Below are positions 1-7,688 of a stretch of 64,000 nucleotides of DNA, in pieces. How positions within the stretch are numbered: the first letter of the stretch is position 1; the number at the start of each line of letters is the position of its first letter. Origin of the DNA: Arthrobacter_B sp038069765 (GTDB lineage Bacteria; Actinomycetota; Actinomycetes; Actinomycetales; Micrococcaceae); contig NZ_JBBPFS010000004.1 of NCBI RefSeq assembly GCF_038069765.1, forward strand, positions 434,001 to 498,000, read 5' to 3'. The position numbers and the translations under genes were made by a program. A model generated the notes under the pieces. It did no database searches. It was not told the origin of the DNA and saw only the letters and a list, made by a program, of their open reading frames with translations.

Positions 1-426
1 GTCCGCATGCGGCACGCGGAGGAATTCCGCCTGACCGCCGGGTACCGAGCCGTACAGCTCGGAGAAGCCGAAGAGCTGGGCGCCCATTCCCTTTTCACGG
101 ACCTGGGTCACCTCGCACTGGGTCTGGAGGCCCTGCCGGCACATGAAACAGCTGCCGCAGGAGATCTGGAAGGGGATGACCACGCGGTCGCCCTTCTTGA
201 GGTTGGTGACTGCCGAGCCGACTTCTTCCACGATGCCCATGGACTCGTGGCCGAGGATGTCCCCTTCCTTCATGTAGGGCATCAGGACGCCGTACAGGTG
301 CAGGTCCGAGCCGCAGACTGCAGTAGACGTGACGCGGATGATGGCGTCAGTGGGTTCCTGGATCACCGGATCCGGAACACTTTCGACACTGACGGACTGC
401 TTTCCCTGCCAAGTTACTGCTCTCAC
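1..426 (-). CDS. Zinc-dependent alcohol dehydrogenase (5' part, runs off the window)
   Basis: N-terminal 142 residues of a medium-chain zinc dehydrogenase; the rest lies beyond position 1. Visible are the catalytic-zinc region with CGSDLHLYG and GHESMG, and the structural-zinc cysteine cluster CGSCFMCRQGLQTQC. The family oxidises alcohols or formaldehyde-type adducts with NAD(P). The start is GTG at 426, preceded by a strong AGGAGG at 6-8 nt. An inverted repeat at 465-496 lies in the upstream region and may be its operator. The substrate cannot be told from this fragment; the glutathione-independent formaldehyde dehydrogenase-like subgroup is a reasonable guess. Confidence 0.9.
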   Translation of the reverse strand, partial: MRAVTWQGKQSVSVESVPDPVIQEPTDAIIRVTSTAVCGSDLHLYGVLMPYMKEGDILGHESMGIVEEVGSAVTNLKKGDRVVIPFQISCGSCFMCRQGLQTQCEVTQVREKGMGAQLFGFSELYGSVPGGQAEFLRVPHAD

Positions 427-464
427 GCGCGAACCTCCTGCTGATTGCTTTGGGTGCTTTGGAC

Positions 465-496
465 GTAACCCCCATTCTTACAAATAGTAAGGTTAC
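465..496. promoter_or_regulatory. Nested inverted repeat upstream of the alcohol dehydrogenase
   Basis: GTAACC at 465-470 and GGTTAC at 491-496 form outer arms. Inside them is the palindrome TTACAAATAGTAA (478-490). It lies about 40-70 bp upstream of the dehydrogenase start and is AT-rich against a GC-rich background. An operator for a repressor of the dehydrogenase is an inference; no regulator gene is visible beside it. Confidence 0.4.
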
Positions 497-528
497 TGAC
501 AAAACATCCGGAAGCGGCGCGCGTTCGG

Positions 529-993
529 TTACCGTTTCCGCGGCCGGCAGCCGTTCCGGTCCGCCAGAACCTGCGAATCCCTCTGTGTGATCAGTGTGGC
601 GGCGTCCTCGTTGGTCAGGGCCAGACCCCAGGAGCCCGCACCCGGTGGTGCCTGGGCTGCCGGAACCGGACCGAGGCGGCAGACCGGCAGGTCCGGCGGT
701 GCCAGGATCTCGACCGGCCGTGTCTCGGCACCGGTATCAACCGCAGCCCCGGCGCCGGCGCACAGCAGTTCAAGGGCTTCCTCTTCCACGTGCGCGGCCC
801 GGAGCAGATTCACGCTCACCGCCGCGCCCAGAGTACCGGTGTGGGTCAGGATGTTTATCAGCGTGGAGCAGGTGTCCGCGGTGAGGCACCCTCGCACTTC
901 CAAGCAGGCAAGCTGCAGCTGGGTGTCGATCCGGACCAGAACCCGGAGCGAATGTTCGAAGGACGGGTGTTCCCGTGAGCTGAAGCTTTCCAT
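529..993 (-). CDS. STAS-like hypothetical protein
   Basis: 154 residues. The first ~70 residues (RVLVRIDTQLQLACLEVRG, then a helix with LTADTCSTLINIL) have the beta-alpha pattern of a STAS domain as in anti-sigma-factor antagonists. I do not see the conserved DSSG-type phosphoserine loop. The C-terminal half is Ala/Pro-rich. ATG at 993 has a GGAGA motif upstream. It lies 150 bp downstream of ackA on the same strand and may be its own unit. Function unknown; the STAS assignment is from fold pattern only. Confidence 0.55.
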   Translation of the reverse strand: MESFSSREHPSFEHSLRVLVRIDTQLQLACLEVRGCLTADTCSTLINILTHTGTLGAAVSVNLLRAAHVEEEALELLCAGAGAAVDTGAETRPVEILAPPDLPVCRLGPVPAAQAPPGAGSWGLALTNEDAATLITQRDSQVLADRNGCRPRKR

Positions 994-1109
994 GGGATTC
1001 TCCGCAGGCGAGGAGCGGCCGGCCTTTGCTTAACCGGTATTCGACCGTAGCCGAAAGGGCAGCGGAATGGCAGTCCCTTCCACCGATTACCGGCCTGTCA
1101 CTCAGTCTC

Positions 1110-1136
1110 ATCCGGGTAATCCGGGTAATCCGGGAG
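1110..1136. repeat. Short tandem repeat between ackA and the STAS-like gene
   Basis: The 9-base unit ATCCGGGTA is repeated, ending in a partial third copy (TCCGGGAGG), in the 149-bp gap 994-1142. GATTACC at 1084-1090 could pair with the repeat to form a weak stem. No T-run follows, so a terminator is not supported. I see no gene in this gap. Confidence 0.5.
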
Positions 1137-1142
1137 GTTTCG

Positions 1143-2300
1143 TCAGCTGCTCGCTGCTCCCGCGGGCGAGGCAAAGTCCCGCGCCACCGTTTCGGCGGTC
1201 GCTTCGGCGATGGCTTCCTCCTCATCCGTCGGCACCACCAGTACGGGAATAGCGGACTCTGCCGTGCTGATCAGGCGGGCTTCGGATCCGCGTTTCCGGT
1301 TCGCTTCCGGATCCAGTGTGATTCCCAGGGCTGCCAGCCGGTTCACCGTCAGCTCGCGGAATTCCCAGGCGTTTTCACCGATGCCTGCCGTGAACACCAG
1401 CGCCTGCGCTCCTTCCACCGCCACGTGGTACGCACCGATGTATTTCGCCAGCCGGTAGGCTGCAACGTTCAGCGCCAGGGCAGCCGCTTCGTCCCCGCCT
1501 TCCGCCGCTTCAGTCAGGGTCCGCATGTCCGAGGCACCGCCCAGTGCCAGGAGGCCCGACTCCCGGTTCAGCAGGTTGTCCAGGGAATCGGCGTCGTATC
1601 CTTCGCGGAGCAGGAACACCAGGATGGACGGGTCAACGTCGCCGCTGCGGGTGCCCATAACCAGCCCCTCCAGCGGGGTGAAGCCCATGGAGGTGTCAAT
1701 GCTCCTGCCGTCCCGGATTGCCGTGACGGACGCTCCGTTGCCCAAATGGGCGATGACGGCATTGAATTCGCCGGGATCGATGCCCAGGAACCGGGCCGCG
1801 GCCGGGGCAACAAACCCGTAGCTGGTCCCGTGGAAGCCGTAGCGGCGGATGCCGTACTTCCGGTAGAGGCTGTTCGGCAGGGCATAGCGCCAGGCCTGCT
1901 CGGGCAGTGTCCGGTGGAAGGCGGTATCAAAAACTGCCACTTGGGGAATCTTCGGCCATTTGTCATGCACGGCCCGGATCCCGCGGGCACTGGCCGGGTT
2001 GTGCAGCGGAGCCAGCGGGCTGAGGCGTTCGATTGACCGTACGATTTCGTTGTTGATCAGGACGGGTTCGCTGAACCGCTCGCCGCCGTGGACCACCCGG
2101 TGCCCGACGGCGTCGATGCTTCGGCCGCCCAGCGCGTCGGGCAGGCGGCGGCTCAGCTCCTCCAGGGCGGCGCCGTGGTCCGGCACCGCTTCCTCGCCGA
2201 TGCGGTCAATGATCCCTTTAACGAGGAGTTCTCCGTTGGCGGTGTCCCGCACCTGGTACTTCAGGGACGAGGAGCCGGAATTAATGACGAGTACGAGCAT
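1143..2300 (-). CDS. ackA: Acetate kinase
   Basis: 385 residues, within family range. It interconverts acetyl phosphate plus ADP with acetate plus ATP in the cytoplasm. Visible motifs: N-terminal NSGSSSLKYQV with Asn7, GHRVVHGGERF with Arg68, DTAFHRTLP with the catalytic Asp, the YGFHGTS histidine, the AHLGNGAS phosphate loop, GTRSGDVDP arginine, and the C-terminal PTDEEEAIA glutamate. It is the second gene of a pta-ackA operon: its ATG overlaps the pta stop as TGATG, which points to translational coupling. Together they give ATP from acetyl-CoA or return acetate to acetyl-CoA. Confidence 0.97.
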   Translation of the reverse strand: MLVLVINSGSSSLKYQVRDTANGELLVKGIIDRIGEEAVPDHGAALEELSRRLPDALGGRSIDAVGHRVVHGGERFSEPVLINNEIVRSIERLSPLAPLHNPASARGIRAVHDKWPKIPQVAVFDTAFHRTLPEQAWRYALPNSLYRKYGIRRYGFHGTSYGFVAPAAARFLGIDPGEFNAVIAHLGNGASVTAIRDGRSIDTSMGFTPLEGLVMGTRSGDVDPSILVFLLREGYDADSLDNLLNRESGLLALGGASDMRTLTEAAEGGDEAAALALNVAAYRLAKYIGAYHVAVEGAQALVFTAGIGENAWEFRELTVNRLAALGITLDPEANRKRGSEARLISTAESAIPVLVVPTDEEEAIAEATAETVARDFASPAGAASS

Positions 2301-4372
2301 CAGCCCTCCTGGGCCTGGACCGCGGTAATGGCCACGGTGTTGACGATGTCCTCGACCGTGCAGCCGCGCGAGAGGTCATTGACCGGTTTGCGCAGTCCCT
2401 GCAGGATGGGCCCCACCGCCACTGCTCCGGCGGACTGCTGCACCGCCTTGTAGGTGTTGTTGCCCGTATTGAGGTCGGGAAAGATGAAAACGGTGGCGTG
2501 CCCGGCGACGTCGGATCCGGGCATCTTGGAAGCGGCCGTGCTGGCGTCCACCGCCGCGTCGTACTGAATGGGGCCCTCCACCGGAAGGTCCGGCCTGCGG
2601 CTGCGGACAATTTCCGTGGCCTCCCGGACCGTTTCCACCGACTCGCCGTGCCCGGAGGCACCCGTCGAATAAGAGAGCATCGCCACCCTCGGCGTCACGC
2701 CGAACCTCGCCGCGGTGTCCGCAGACGCCAGGGCGATGTCCGCCAGCTGCTTGGCATCCGGATCGGGATTTACGGCGCAGTCACCGTAGACCAGCACCCG
2801 GTCCTCGAGCAGCATCAGGAAGACCGAGGACACAATATCCACCCCCTCCTTGGTCCGGATGAATTCCAATGCCGGGCGGATCGTGTTGGCTGTCGTGTGC
2901 GCCGCGCCGGAGACCATTCCGTCCACACGCCCCAGATGGACCATCATGGTCCCGAAATATGCCCCGTGCAGCATGCGTTCCTGGGCGTCGTCGAGCGTGA
3001 CGCCCTTCTTGGCCCGCAGCTCCGCGTATTCGCGGGCGAACTCGTCCCGCAGGGCACTGGTCGCCGGGTTGATGATCGTGGTGCCGCTGAGGTCGATCCC
3101 CTCGCTGGCCGCCAGTTCCCGCACCTCCCCTTCCGGCCCGAGCAGGGTGAGCGAGCAGACGTCCCTGCGGTGCAGGATTTCGGCCGCCCTCAGGACCCGC
3201 GTGTCCAGGCCCTCGGGAAGAACAATGTGCTTGCGCTGCGCCCGGGCCCGGACGATCAGCTGGTTCAGGAAGCGGAGCGGGGTGATTTTCTCCGGCCGGG
3301 GCAGCTCCAGGCGCTCCAGAAGCTCATGTTCGTCGACATGGCGGGTCCAGACGCCCAACGCGGCCGCGACCTTGCGGCGCTGGCCCGACGATATTTCCCC
3401 GCGGACCCGGCTGACCTGCCGGGCGGCCGAGTAGGTGTCGACGTCGACGGCGAACACCGGAAACGGAGCCTGGGACAGCAGTGCCAGGATTCCGGGATCG
3501 ATCGGCAGGCCGCCGGTGAGGAGCATGCCGCTGGGCACCGGGAACTCCGGCGAAACGGCGGACGCCAGTGCGGCCACCATGACATCGGCCCGGTCGCTGG
3601 GGGCAATCACCAGATTGCCGTGGTCCAGCTGGGAGATAAAGTTGCCCACCGTCATGGCGGCGACCTTGATGCCGACAACATCGCGTTCCAGAGATGCGCT
3701 GCCGGCCACCTGCCGCGCATTCAGTGCCTTGGCGACCTCGGACATGGAGGGCTGGGAAATTTCGTTCAATTCGGGCATCACGTACACCGGCCTGCCGGAG
3801 GCTCCCGGGCGCACGGCGGCCCTGACCTCATCAACCGCGTCCGATTCCGCCCGGTTGACCATCATGGCGAGGAGGTCACAGTGCGCGTCATGCAGCTCCC
3901 GGCGGGCCACGTCCACTGCATCGGCCGTTTCCGGCACTGTCATCTCCCGTGCGTTGACGACCGCCAGCACCACGGCGCCCAGGTTGTTCGCGAGGCGGGC
4001 GTTCAGGACGAACTCGAGGGCGACGTCGTGCCCCGAAAGGTCAGTGCCCTCGATGATCACCACGTCGCAGTGGGCGGCAACTTCGTTGTAGATCGTCAGG
4101 CATCTGGAATCCACCTCGCCGCGCTCACCGGCTACGAGCAGGGAGCGCACTTCGCGGCGGGTGAGCCCGCCCCGGCTTGTTTCAGCCGTGAGGTTGAACT
4201 TGCGCTGCATCAGCCGCACCATCGGGTCCTGCGCCGGTTCGCTGCCTTCCACAATTGGGCGGAAGAACCCCACGCGGTCAGCGTGGCGCAGCAGCATGTC
4301 GGCCAGGCCGAGGGTGACAAGGGACTTGCCCGACCCCGGGGTCATGGCACTGATGTAGATTCCGCGGGCCAT
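2300..4372 (-). CDS. pta: Phosphate acetyltransferase
   Basis: 690 residues from ATG 4372, the long three-domain form. Residues ~1-230 are a P-loop-like domain starting MARGIYISAMTPGSGKSLVTLG, the middle is a DRTGG regulatory domain (~230-350), and the C-terminal ~330 residues are the PTA/PTB catalytic domain with MVSGAAHTTANT and FIFPDLNTGNN. It exchanges acetyl-CoA and phosphate for acetyl phosphate and CoA. The reading frame is open upstream to 4462, but the long-form proteins begin at the chosen Met and the extra 30 residues are low-complexity. The ribosome binding site is weak. ackA follows with overlap. Confidence 0.95.
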   Translation of the reverse strand: MARGIYISAMTPGSGKSLVTLGLADMLLRHADRVGFFRPIVEGSEPAQDPMVRLMQRKFNLTAETSRGGLTRREVRSLLVAGERGEVDSRCLTIYNEVAAHCDVVIIEGTDLSGHDVALEFVLNARLANNLGAVVLAVVNAREMTVPETADAVDVARRELHDAHCDLLAMMVNRAESDAVDEVRAAVRPGASGRPVYVMPELNEISQPSMSEVAKALNARQVAGSASLERDVVGIKVAAMTVGNFISQLDHGNLVIAPSDRADVMVAALASAVSPEFPVPSGMLLTGGLPIDPGILALLSQAPFPVFAVDVDTYSAARQVSRVRGEISSGQRRKVAAALGVWTRHVDEHELLERLELPRPEKITPLRFLNQLIVRARAQRKHIVLPEGLDTRVLRAAEILHRRDVCSLTLLGPEGEVRELAASEGIDLSGTTIINPATSALRDEFAREYAELRAKKGVTLDDAQERMLHGAYFGTMMVHLGRVDGMVSGAAHTTANTIRPALEFIRTKEGVDIVSSVFLMLLEDRVLVYGDCAVNPDPDAKQLADIALASADTAARFGVTPRVAMLSYSTGASGHGESVETVREATEIVRSRRPDLPVEGPIQYDAAVDASTAASKMPGSDVAGHATVFIFPDLNTGNNTYKAVQQSAGAVAVGPILQGLRKPVNDLSRGCTVEDIVNTVAITAVQAQEG

Positions 4373-4669
4373 GGTTGTTGTCCGATCTCTGAGCTGGAGA
4401 GCGGGAGGTCCGCGCCCCGTGCTGGGTGAAGCGTGCCGGCATGGCGGTGCGTTTCGCCTCACCGTGCTGTGGTGCTGGACACAGTCTTATCCTCCCAAAA
4501 GGGCCGGGCAGTGGCTAGCGGACATGCGGCAGCAGTGCTCCGAATCGGCAGTCGCGCAGCTCCGGCTGGACTGCGGCGTCTCACCATGTGGGATTAAACT
4601 GGAGGCAGCCGCGCCGCGGCCTACGATTGGTCGGTTAGTTTTCACGAATACCAGAGCACAAGGACCACC
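4373..4669. other. Divergent intergenic region pta / amino-acid permease
   Basis: 297 bp between the pta start on the minus strand and the permease start on the plus strand. It must hold both promoters. I find no clear riboswitch, hairpin with T-run or strong -10/-35 pair, and no convincing small gene. Confidence 0.5.
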
Positions 4670-6220
4670 GTGAGTCTCTTCAGAACCAAGCCCATCGAGG
4701 ATTCCCTCGCGGACGCCGACGAGCCCGGACGCCGGCTCAAGCGGACGCTGACCACGTGGGACCTGATGATTATGGGTGTCGCTGTTGCCGTCGGTGCCGG
4801 CATCTTCTCCGTGGGAGCCAACGCGGCGGCCAATTTTTCCGGCCCTGCCGTAACCCTTTCCTTTGTCCTGGCCGCCATCACCTGTGCCTTGGCCATCATG
4901 TGTTACGCCGAGTTTGCCACCGCCATTCCGGTGGCCGGCTCCGCCTACGTGTTCACGTACGCCACCATGGGCGAACTGGTGGCGTGGATCATCGGCTGGA
5001 ACCTGATCCTGGAGCTGTTCACTGCGGCGGCCGTGATTGCCAAGTACTGGGGCATCTACCTCAGTGAGGTGTTCAGCCTGATGGGCCTGGACATACCGGC
5101 CACCATTGACCTGGGGATCGTGGACCTCACCTGGGGACCCCTGCTGATCGTTTCGGTGTTCACCGTACTGCTGGTCATGGGGACCAAGCTCTCCGCCCAG
5201 GTCGGCAACATCTTTACGCTGATCAAGATCGGCGTGGTGCTGTTCGTCATTGTTGCTGGTTTCTTCTACGTCAAGGCCGAGAATTACATCCCGTTCATCC
5301 CGGATTCCGTGCCGACTGAGTCGCTGGGCAGCGAGGGCGTTATGCAGCAGTCGCTGTTCTCCTTCATGACCGGTGCCGCCCCGGCGCAGTACGGAACCCT
5401 GGGCGTTTTCGCCGGCGCAGCCATCGTGTTCTTCGCCTTTATCGGGTTCGACGTCGTCGCCACCTCTGCGGAAGAGGTGAAGAATCCCGGCAAGACCCTG
5501 CCGCGCGGAATCTTCGCCGGACTGGCCGTGGTCACCCTCCTCTACATCGGCGTTTCCCTGGCCCTGACCGGCATGGTTCCCTACACCGAACTTGCCGCCG
5601 CCGAGTCGCCGAACCTCGCCACTGCCTTCACGCTGGTGGGCAACCCCTGGGCGGCGCAGGTCATCGCCGTCGGCTCCCTGATCGGCCTCACCACGGTGAT
5701 CATGGTCCTGCTCATGGGCCTGGCCCGCGTGGTCCTCGCGATGAGCCGCGACGGCCTGCTGCCGCGCTCCCTCTCCCGCACCAGCGACAAGCACTCGACT
5801 CCGGCCCGCCTGCAGATCCTGTGCGGAACGCTCGTGGCACTGGTCGCCGGGTTCACCCAGGTGGACGTGCTGGAAGAAATGATCAACATCGGCACCCTGT
5901 CCGCCTTTGTCGTGGTCAGCGCCGGCGTGCTGGTTCTGCGCCGGAAGCGCCCGGACCTCAAGCCCGCTTTCCGGGTGCCCTTCGGCCCGGTGCTGCCGGT
6001 CCTCTCGGCTGTCCTGTGCCTGTACCTGATGACGAACCTTGCCGTGGAGACCTGGATCTACTTTGCCGGGTGGCTGCTGGTCGGGTTCCTGCTGTACTTC
6101 GCGTACGGCCAGCGTCACTCCCGCCTGAATGACAAATTCGCGGATCTGCGCACGGCGGAGCGGGCAGAGCGCGCCGACCGGCTGGAACGCGAGCAGCACT
6201 CTCCCGCGCCGGAAGCTTAG
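4670..6220 (+). CDS. APC-family amino-acid permease
   Basis: 516 residues, about 12 membrane segments. The start of the first segment, TTWDLMIMGVAVAVGAGIFSV, is the substrate-binding glycine loop (GAGIF) of the APC superfamily, and the segment pattern fits the cationic-amino-acid-transporter-like (YfnA/CAT) branch. It carries GFDVVATSAEEVKNPGKTLP, the conserved loop after TM6. The C-terminus is a charged cytoplasmic tail. Start is GTG 4670 with AAGGA five bases upstream. It is single and divergent from pta-ackA. The exact amino acid is not predictable. Confidence 0.9.
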   Translation: MSLFRTKPIEDSLADADEPGRRLKRTLTTWDLMIMGVAVAVGAGIFSVGANAAANFSGPAVTLSFVLAAITCALAIMCYAEFATAIPVAGSAYVFTYATMGELVAWIIGWNLILELFTAAAVIAKYWGIYLSEVFSLMGLDIPATIDLGIVDLTWGPLLIVSVFTVLLVMGTKLSAQVGNIFTLIKIGVVLFVIVAGFFYVKAENYIPFIPDSVPTESLGSEGVMQQSLFSFMTGAAPAQYGTLGVFAGAAIVFFAFIGFDVVATSAEEVKNPGKTLPRGIFAGLAVVTLLYIGVSLALTGMVPYTELAAAESPNLATAFTLVGNPWAAQVIAVGSLIGLTTVIMVLLMGLARVVLAMSRDGLLPRSLSRTSDKHSTPARLQILCGTLVALVAGFTQVDVLEEMINIGTLSAFVVVSAGVLVLRRKRPDLKPAFRVPFGPVLPVLSAVLCLYLMTNLAVETWIYFAGWLLVGFLLYFAYGQRHSRLNDKFADLRTAERAERADRLEREQHSPAPEA

Positions 6221-6262
6221 TCCGGACTTGCGCCTGACGCCGGCGGTGGCAGACTGGGCGGC

Positions 6263-6607
6263 ATGTTAGTTGCCTTTTCAGTAGCCCCGTCCGGCGTCGG
6301 TCCGGATACCCCCGCTGGCCCCGGTGCGGTGGATGCATCAGTGCACGACGCCGTCGCGGCCGCCGTTCGGATTGTCCGCGAGTCAGGCCTCCCGAACCGC
6401 ACCGATGCCATGTTCACCACCCTTGAGGGGGAGTGGGACGAAGTCATGGAGGTGGTCCGCCGCGCCACGGAGGCTGTGGGCCGCTACGGCAGCCGGGTAT
6501 CCCTGGTGCTTAAGGCGGACATTCGGCCCGGCCATTCCGGCGAGCTTGAGGGCAAGGTGGAACGCCTGGAAGCAGCCCTGGAGCGTTCCGGGGAGCCCGG
6601 AGCCTGA
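6263..6607 (+). CDS. DUF77 / MTH1187-type thiamine-binding family protein
   Basis: 114 residues. The core from MLVAFSV to VSLVLKADIRPGH is the ferredoxin-like fold of the MTH1187/YkoF (UPF0045, DUF77) family. The conserved N-terminal AFSVAP-type strand and the middle TTLEGEWDEVMEVVRRATE helix are present. Some members bind thiamine or related pyrimidines; the role is not firmly known. It follows the permease by 42 bp and may be read through from it. The N-terminal stretch GPDTPAGPG after the first strand is longer than usual. Confidence 0.8.
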   Translation: MLVAFSVAPSGVGPDTPAGPGAVDASVHDAVAAAVRIVRESGLPNRTDAMFTTLEGEWDEVMEVVRRATEAVGRYGSRVSLVLKADIRPGHSGELEGKVERLEAALERSGEPGA

Positions 6608-6651
6608 TTCTGCTGGCCCGGGGCCGGGCCGGCGGCGCTTAAACTGGGGAT

Positions 6652-6726
6652 ATGACCCACACGCTCAGCCGGATCCCGGCCGCCCGCATCTCCTGGAACG
6701 TCCGGATGCTCCGGACGGTGGCCTGA
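6652..6726 (+). CDS. 24-codon ORF coupled to the spermidine-synthase-like gene
   Basis: ATG 6652 to TGA 6724-6726. The stop overlaps the next start as TGATG. The peptide ends ARISWNVRMLRTVA, which to my eye resembles the first helix of small XRE-type helix-turn-helix proteins (pattern xxISWNLRxL), cut short. The ribosome site is weak (TGGGGA). It could be a translated leader that couples to the downstream gene, a remnant of a broken regulator, or chance. Function not claimed. Confidence 0.3.
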   Translation: MTHTLSRIPAARISWNVRMLRTVA

Positions 6727-7592
6727 TGGGCCGGCAGCGGCCGGGCAAGGGGCCAGCGGTCTCCGAACCGGGCGGGACCCCTGAATCCGGGCCCGTGGCC
6801 GGTACTTTTCCCATCGACACCGGAACCTGCGAGCTCCTGCCGGACCAGTTCAATCCCAACGGCTGGATCCTGAAAGTCAACGGCGTGCACAGCTCGCACA
6901 TCGACGTCGCAGATCCCCGCCAGCTCGACTTTGAGTACATGCGCTGGATCGCCGCCCTGGTTGACACCCACTGGGAAGCCGACGCGAAGCTGCGCGCGCT
7001 CCATCTGGGCGGTGCCGCCTGCTCCCTCGCCCGCTACTTTGCCGCGGGCTACCCGAACGCACGCCAGGTTGTCGTTGAGCTGGACGGCCGCCTCGCCGAA
7101 CTGGTGCGGGCCTGGTTCGACCTGCCCCGCGCGCCGCTGATGCGGCTGCGGGTGGGGGAAGCCCGCGAAGTGACGCAAACCCTCCACGACGACAGCCGGG
7201 ACCTGATCATCCGGGACGTGTTTGCCGGGGCCAAAACCCCGCCGGCCCTGACCACCCTCGAGTTCACCGCCGAGGCGGCGCGCGTCCTGGCGCCGGGCGG
7301 GCTGTACATCATGAACTGCGGAGACACGCCGGATTTGAAAGGCGCCCGGCGCGAAGCTGCCGCTGTGTGCTCGGTGTTCGCGCATACGGCCATCGTTGCC
7401 GACCCCGCCATGCTCAAGGGCCGGCGGTACGGGAACATGATTATTGCCGGCAGTGACCTCCCCTTCGCCGGGCACCCTTCGCTGCCCCGGACGCTGCTGG
7501 GCGGCGGCGTTCCCGCCCACCTGTGGGACGACGCCAAGGTGCGGGCGTTCGCGGCGGGGACGCACCCGCTCACTGACGCCCAGGCGGCATAA
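6726..7592 (+). CDS. Spermidine-synthase-like Rossmann methyltransferase-fold protein
   Basis: 288 residues. The middle has the nucleotide-binding core of the spermidine synthase family: LRALHLGGAACSLARYF followed by an acidic strand end (VVVELDG), then a second strand with the aspartate in IIRDVFAG. Actinobacteria carry many such proteins that are not proven aminopropyltransferases. The N-terminal ~35 residues are low-complexity and Gly/Pro-rich. ATG 6726 overlaps the stop of the small upstream ORF. A strong bidirectional terminator follows. Whether it makes polyamines or methylates something is open. Confidence 0.75.
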   Translation: MGRQRPGKGPAVSEPGGTPESGPVAGTFPIDTGTCELLPDQFNPNGWILKVNGVHSSHIDVADPRQLDFEYMRWIAALVDTHWEADAKLRALHLGGAACSLARYFAAGYPNARQVVVELDGRLAELVRAWFDLPRAPLMRLRVGEAREVTQTLHDDSRDLIIRDVFAGAKTPPALTTLEFTAEAARVLAPGGLYIMNCGDTPDLKGARREAAAVCSVFAHTAIVADPAMLKGRRYGNMIIAGSDLPFAGHPSLPRTLLGGGVPAHLWDDAKVRAFAAGTHPLTDAQAA

Positions 7593-7634
7593 ACCGACCG
7601 GACGGTGTTCCGGGCCGGCTCCGGATACAAGAAA

Positions 7635-7670
7635 GCCGTCCGAAGTGCCCAGCACTTCGGACGGCCTTTT
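7635..7670. terminator. Bidirectional Rho-independent terminator
   Basis: Perfect 14-bp stem (7635-7648 with 7652-7665), loop CCA, followed by CTTTT on the plus strand and preceded by AAA, which is a T-run on the minus strand. It sits between the converging spermidine-synthase-like gene and the NCS2 permease gene and can end both. Confidence 0.93.
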
Positions 7671-7688
7671 GCTGCGCCGGTTCCGGTC

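Noticed and set aside
7..444. 145-codon plus-strand frame over the alcohol dehydrogenase
   Set aside because: The minus strand encodes clear zinc-dehydrogenase motifs; this frame is its shadow.
2498..4429. 643-codon plus-strand frame
   Set aside because: Antisense of pta; His/Arg-rich translation typical of the complement of a GC-rich gene.
4487..6199. 570-codon minus-strand frame
   Set aside because: Antisense of the amino-acid permease; Gln/His/Gly-rich with no fold pattern.
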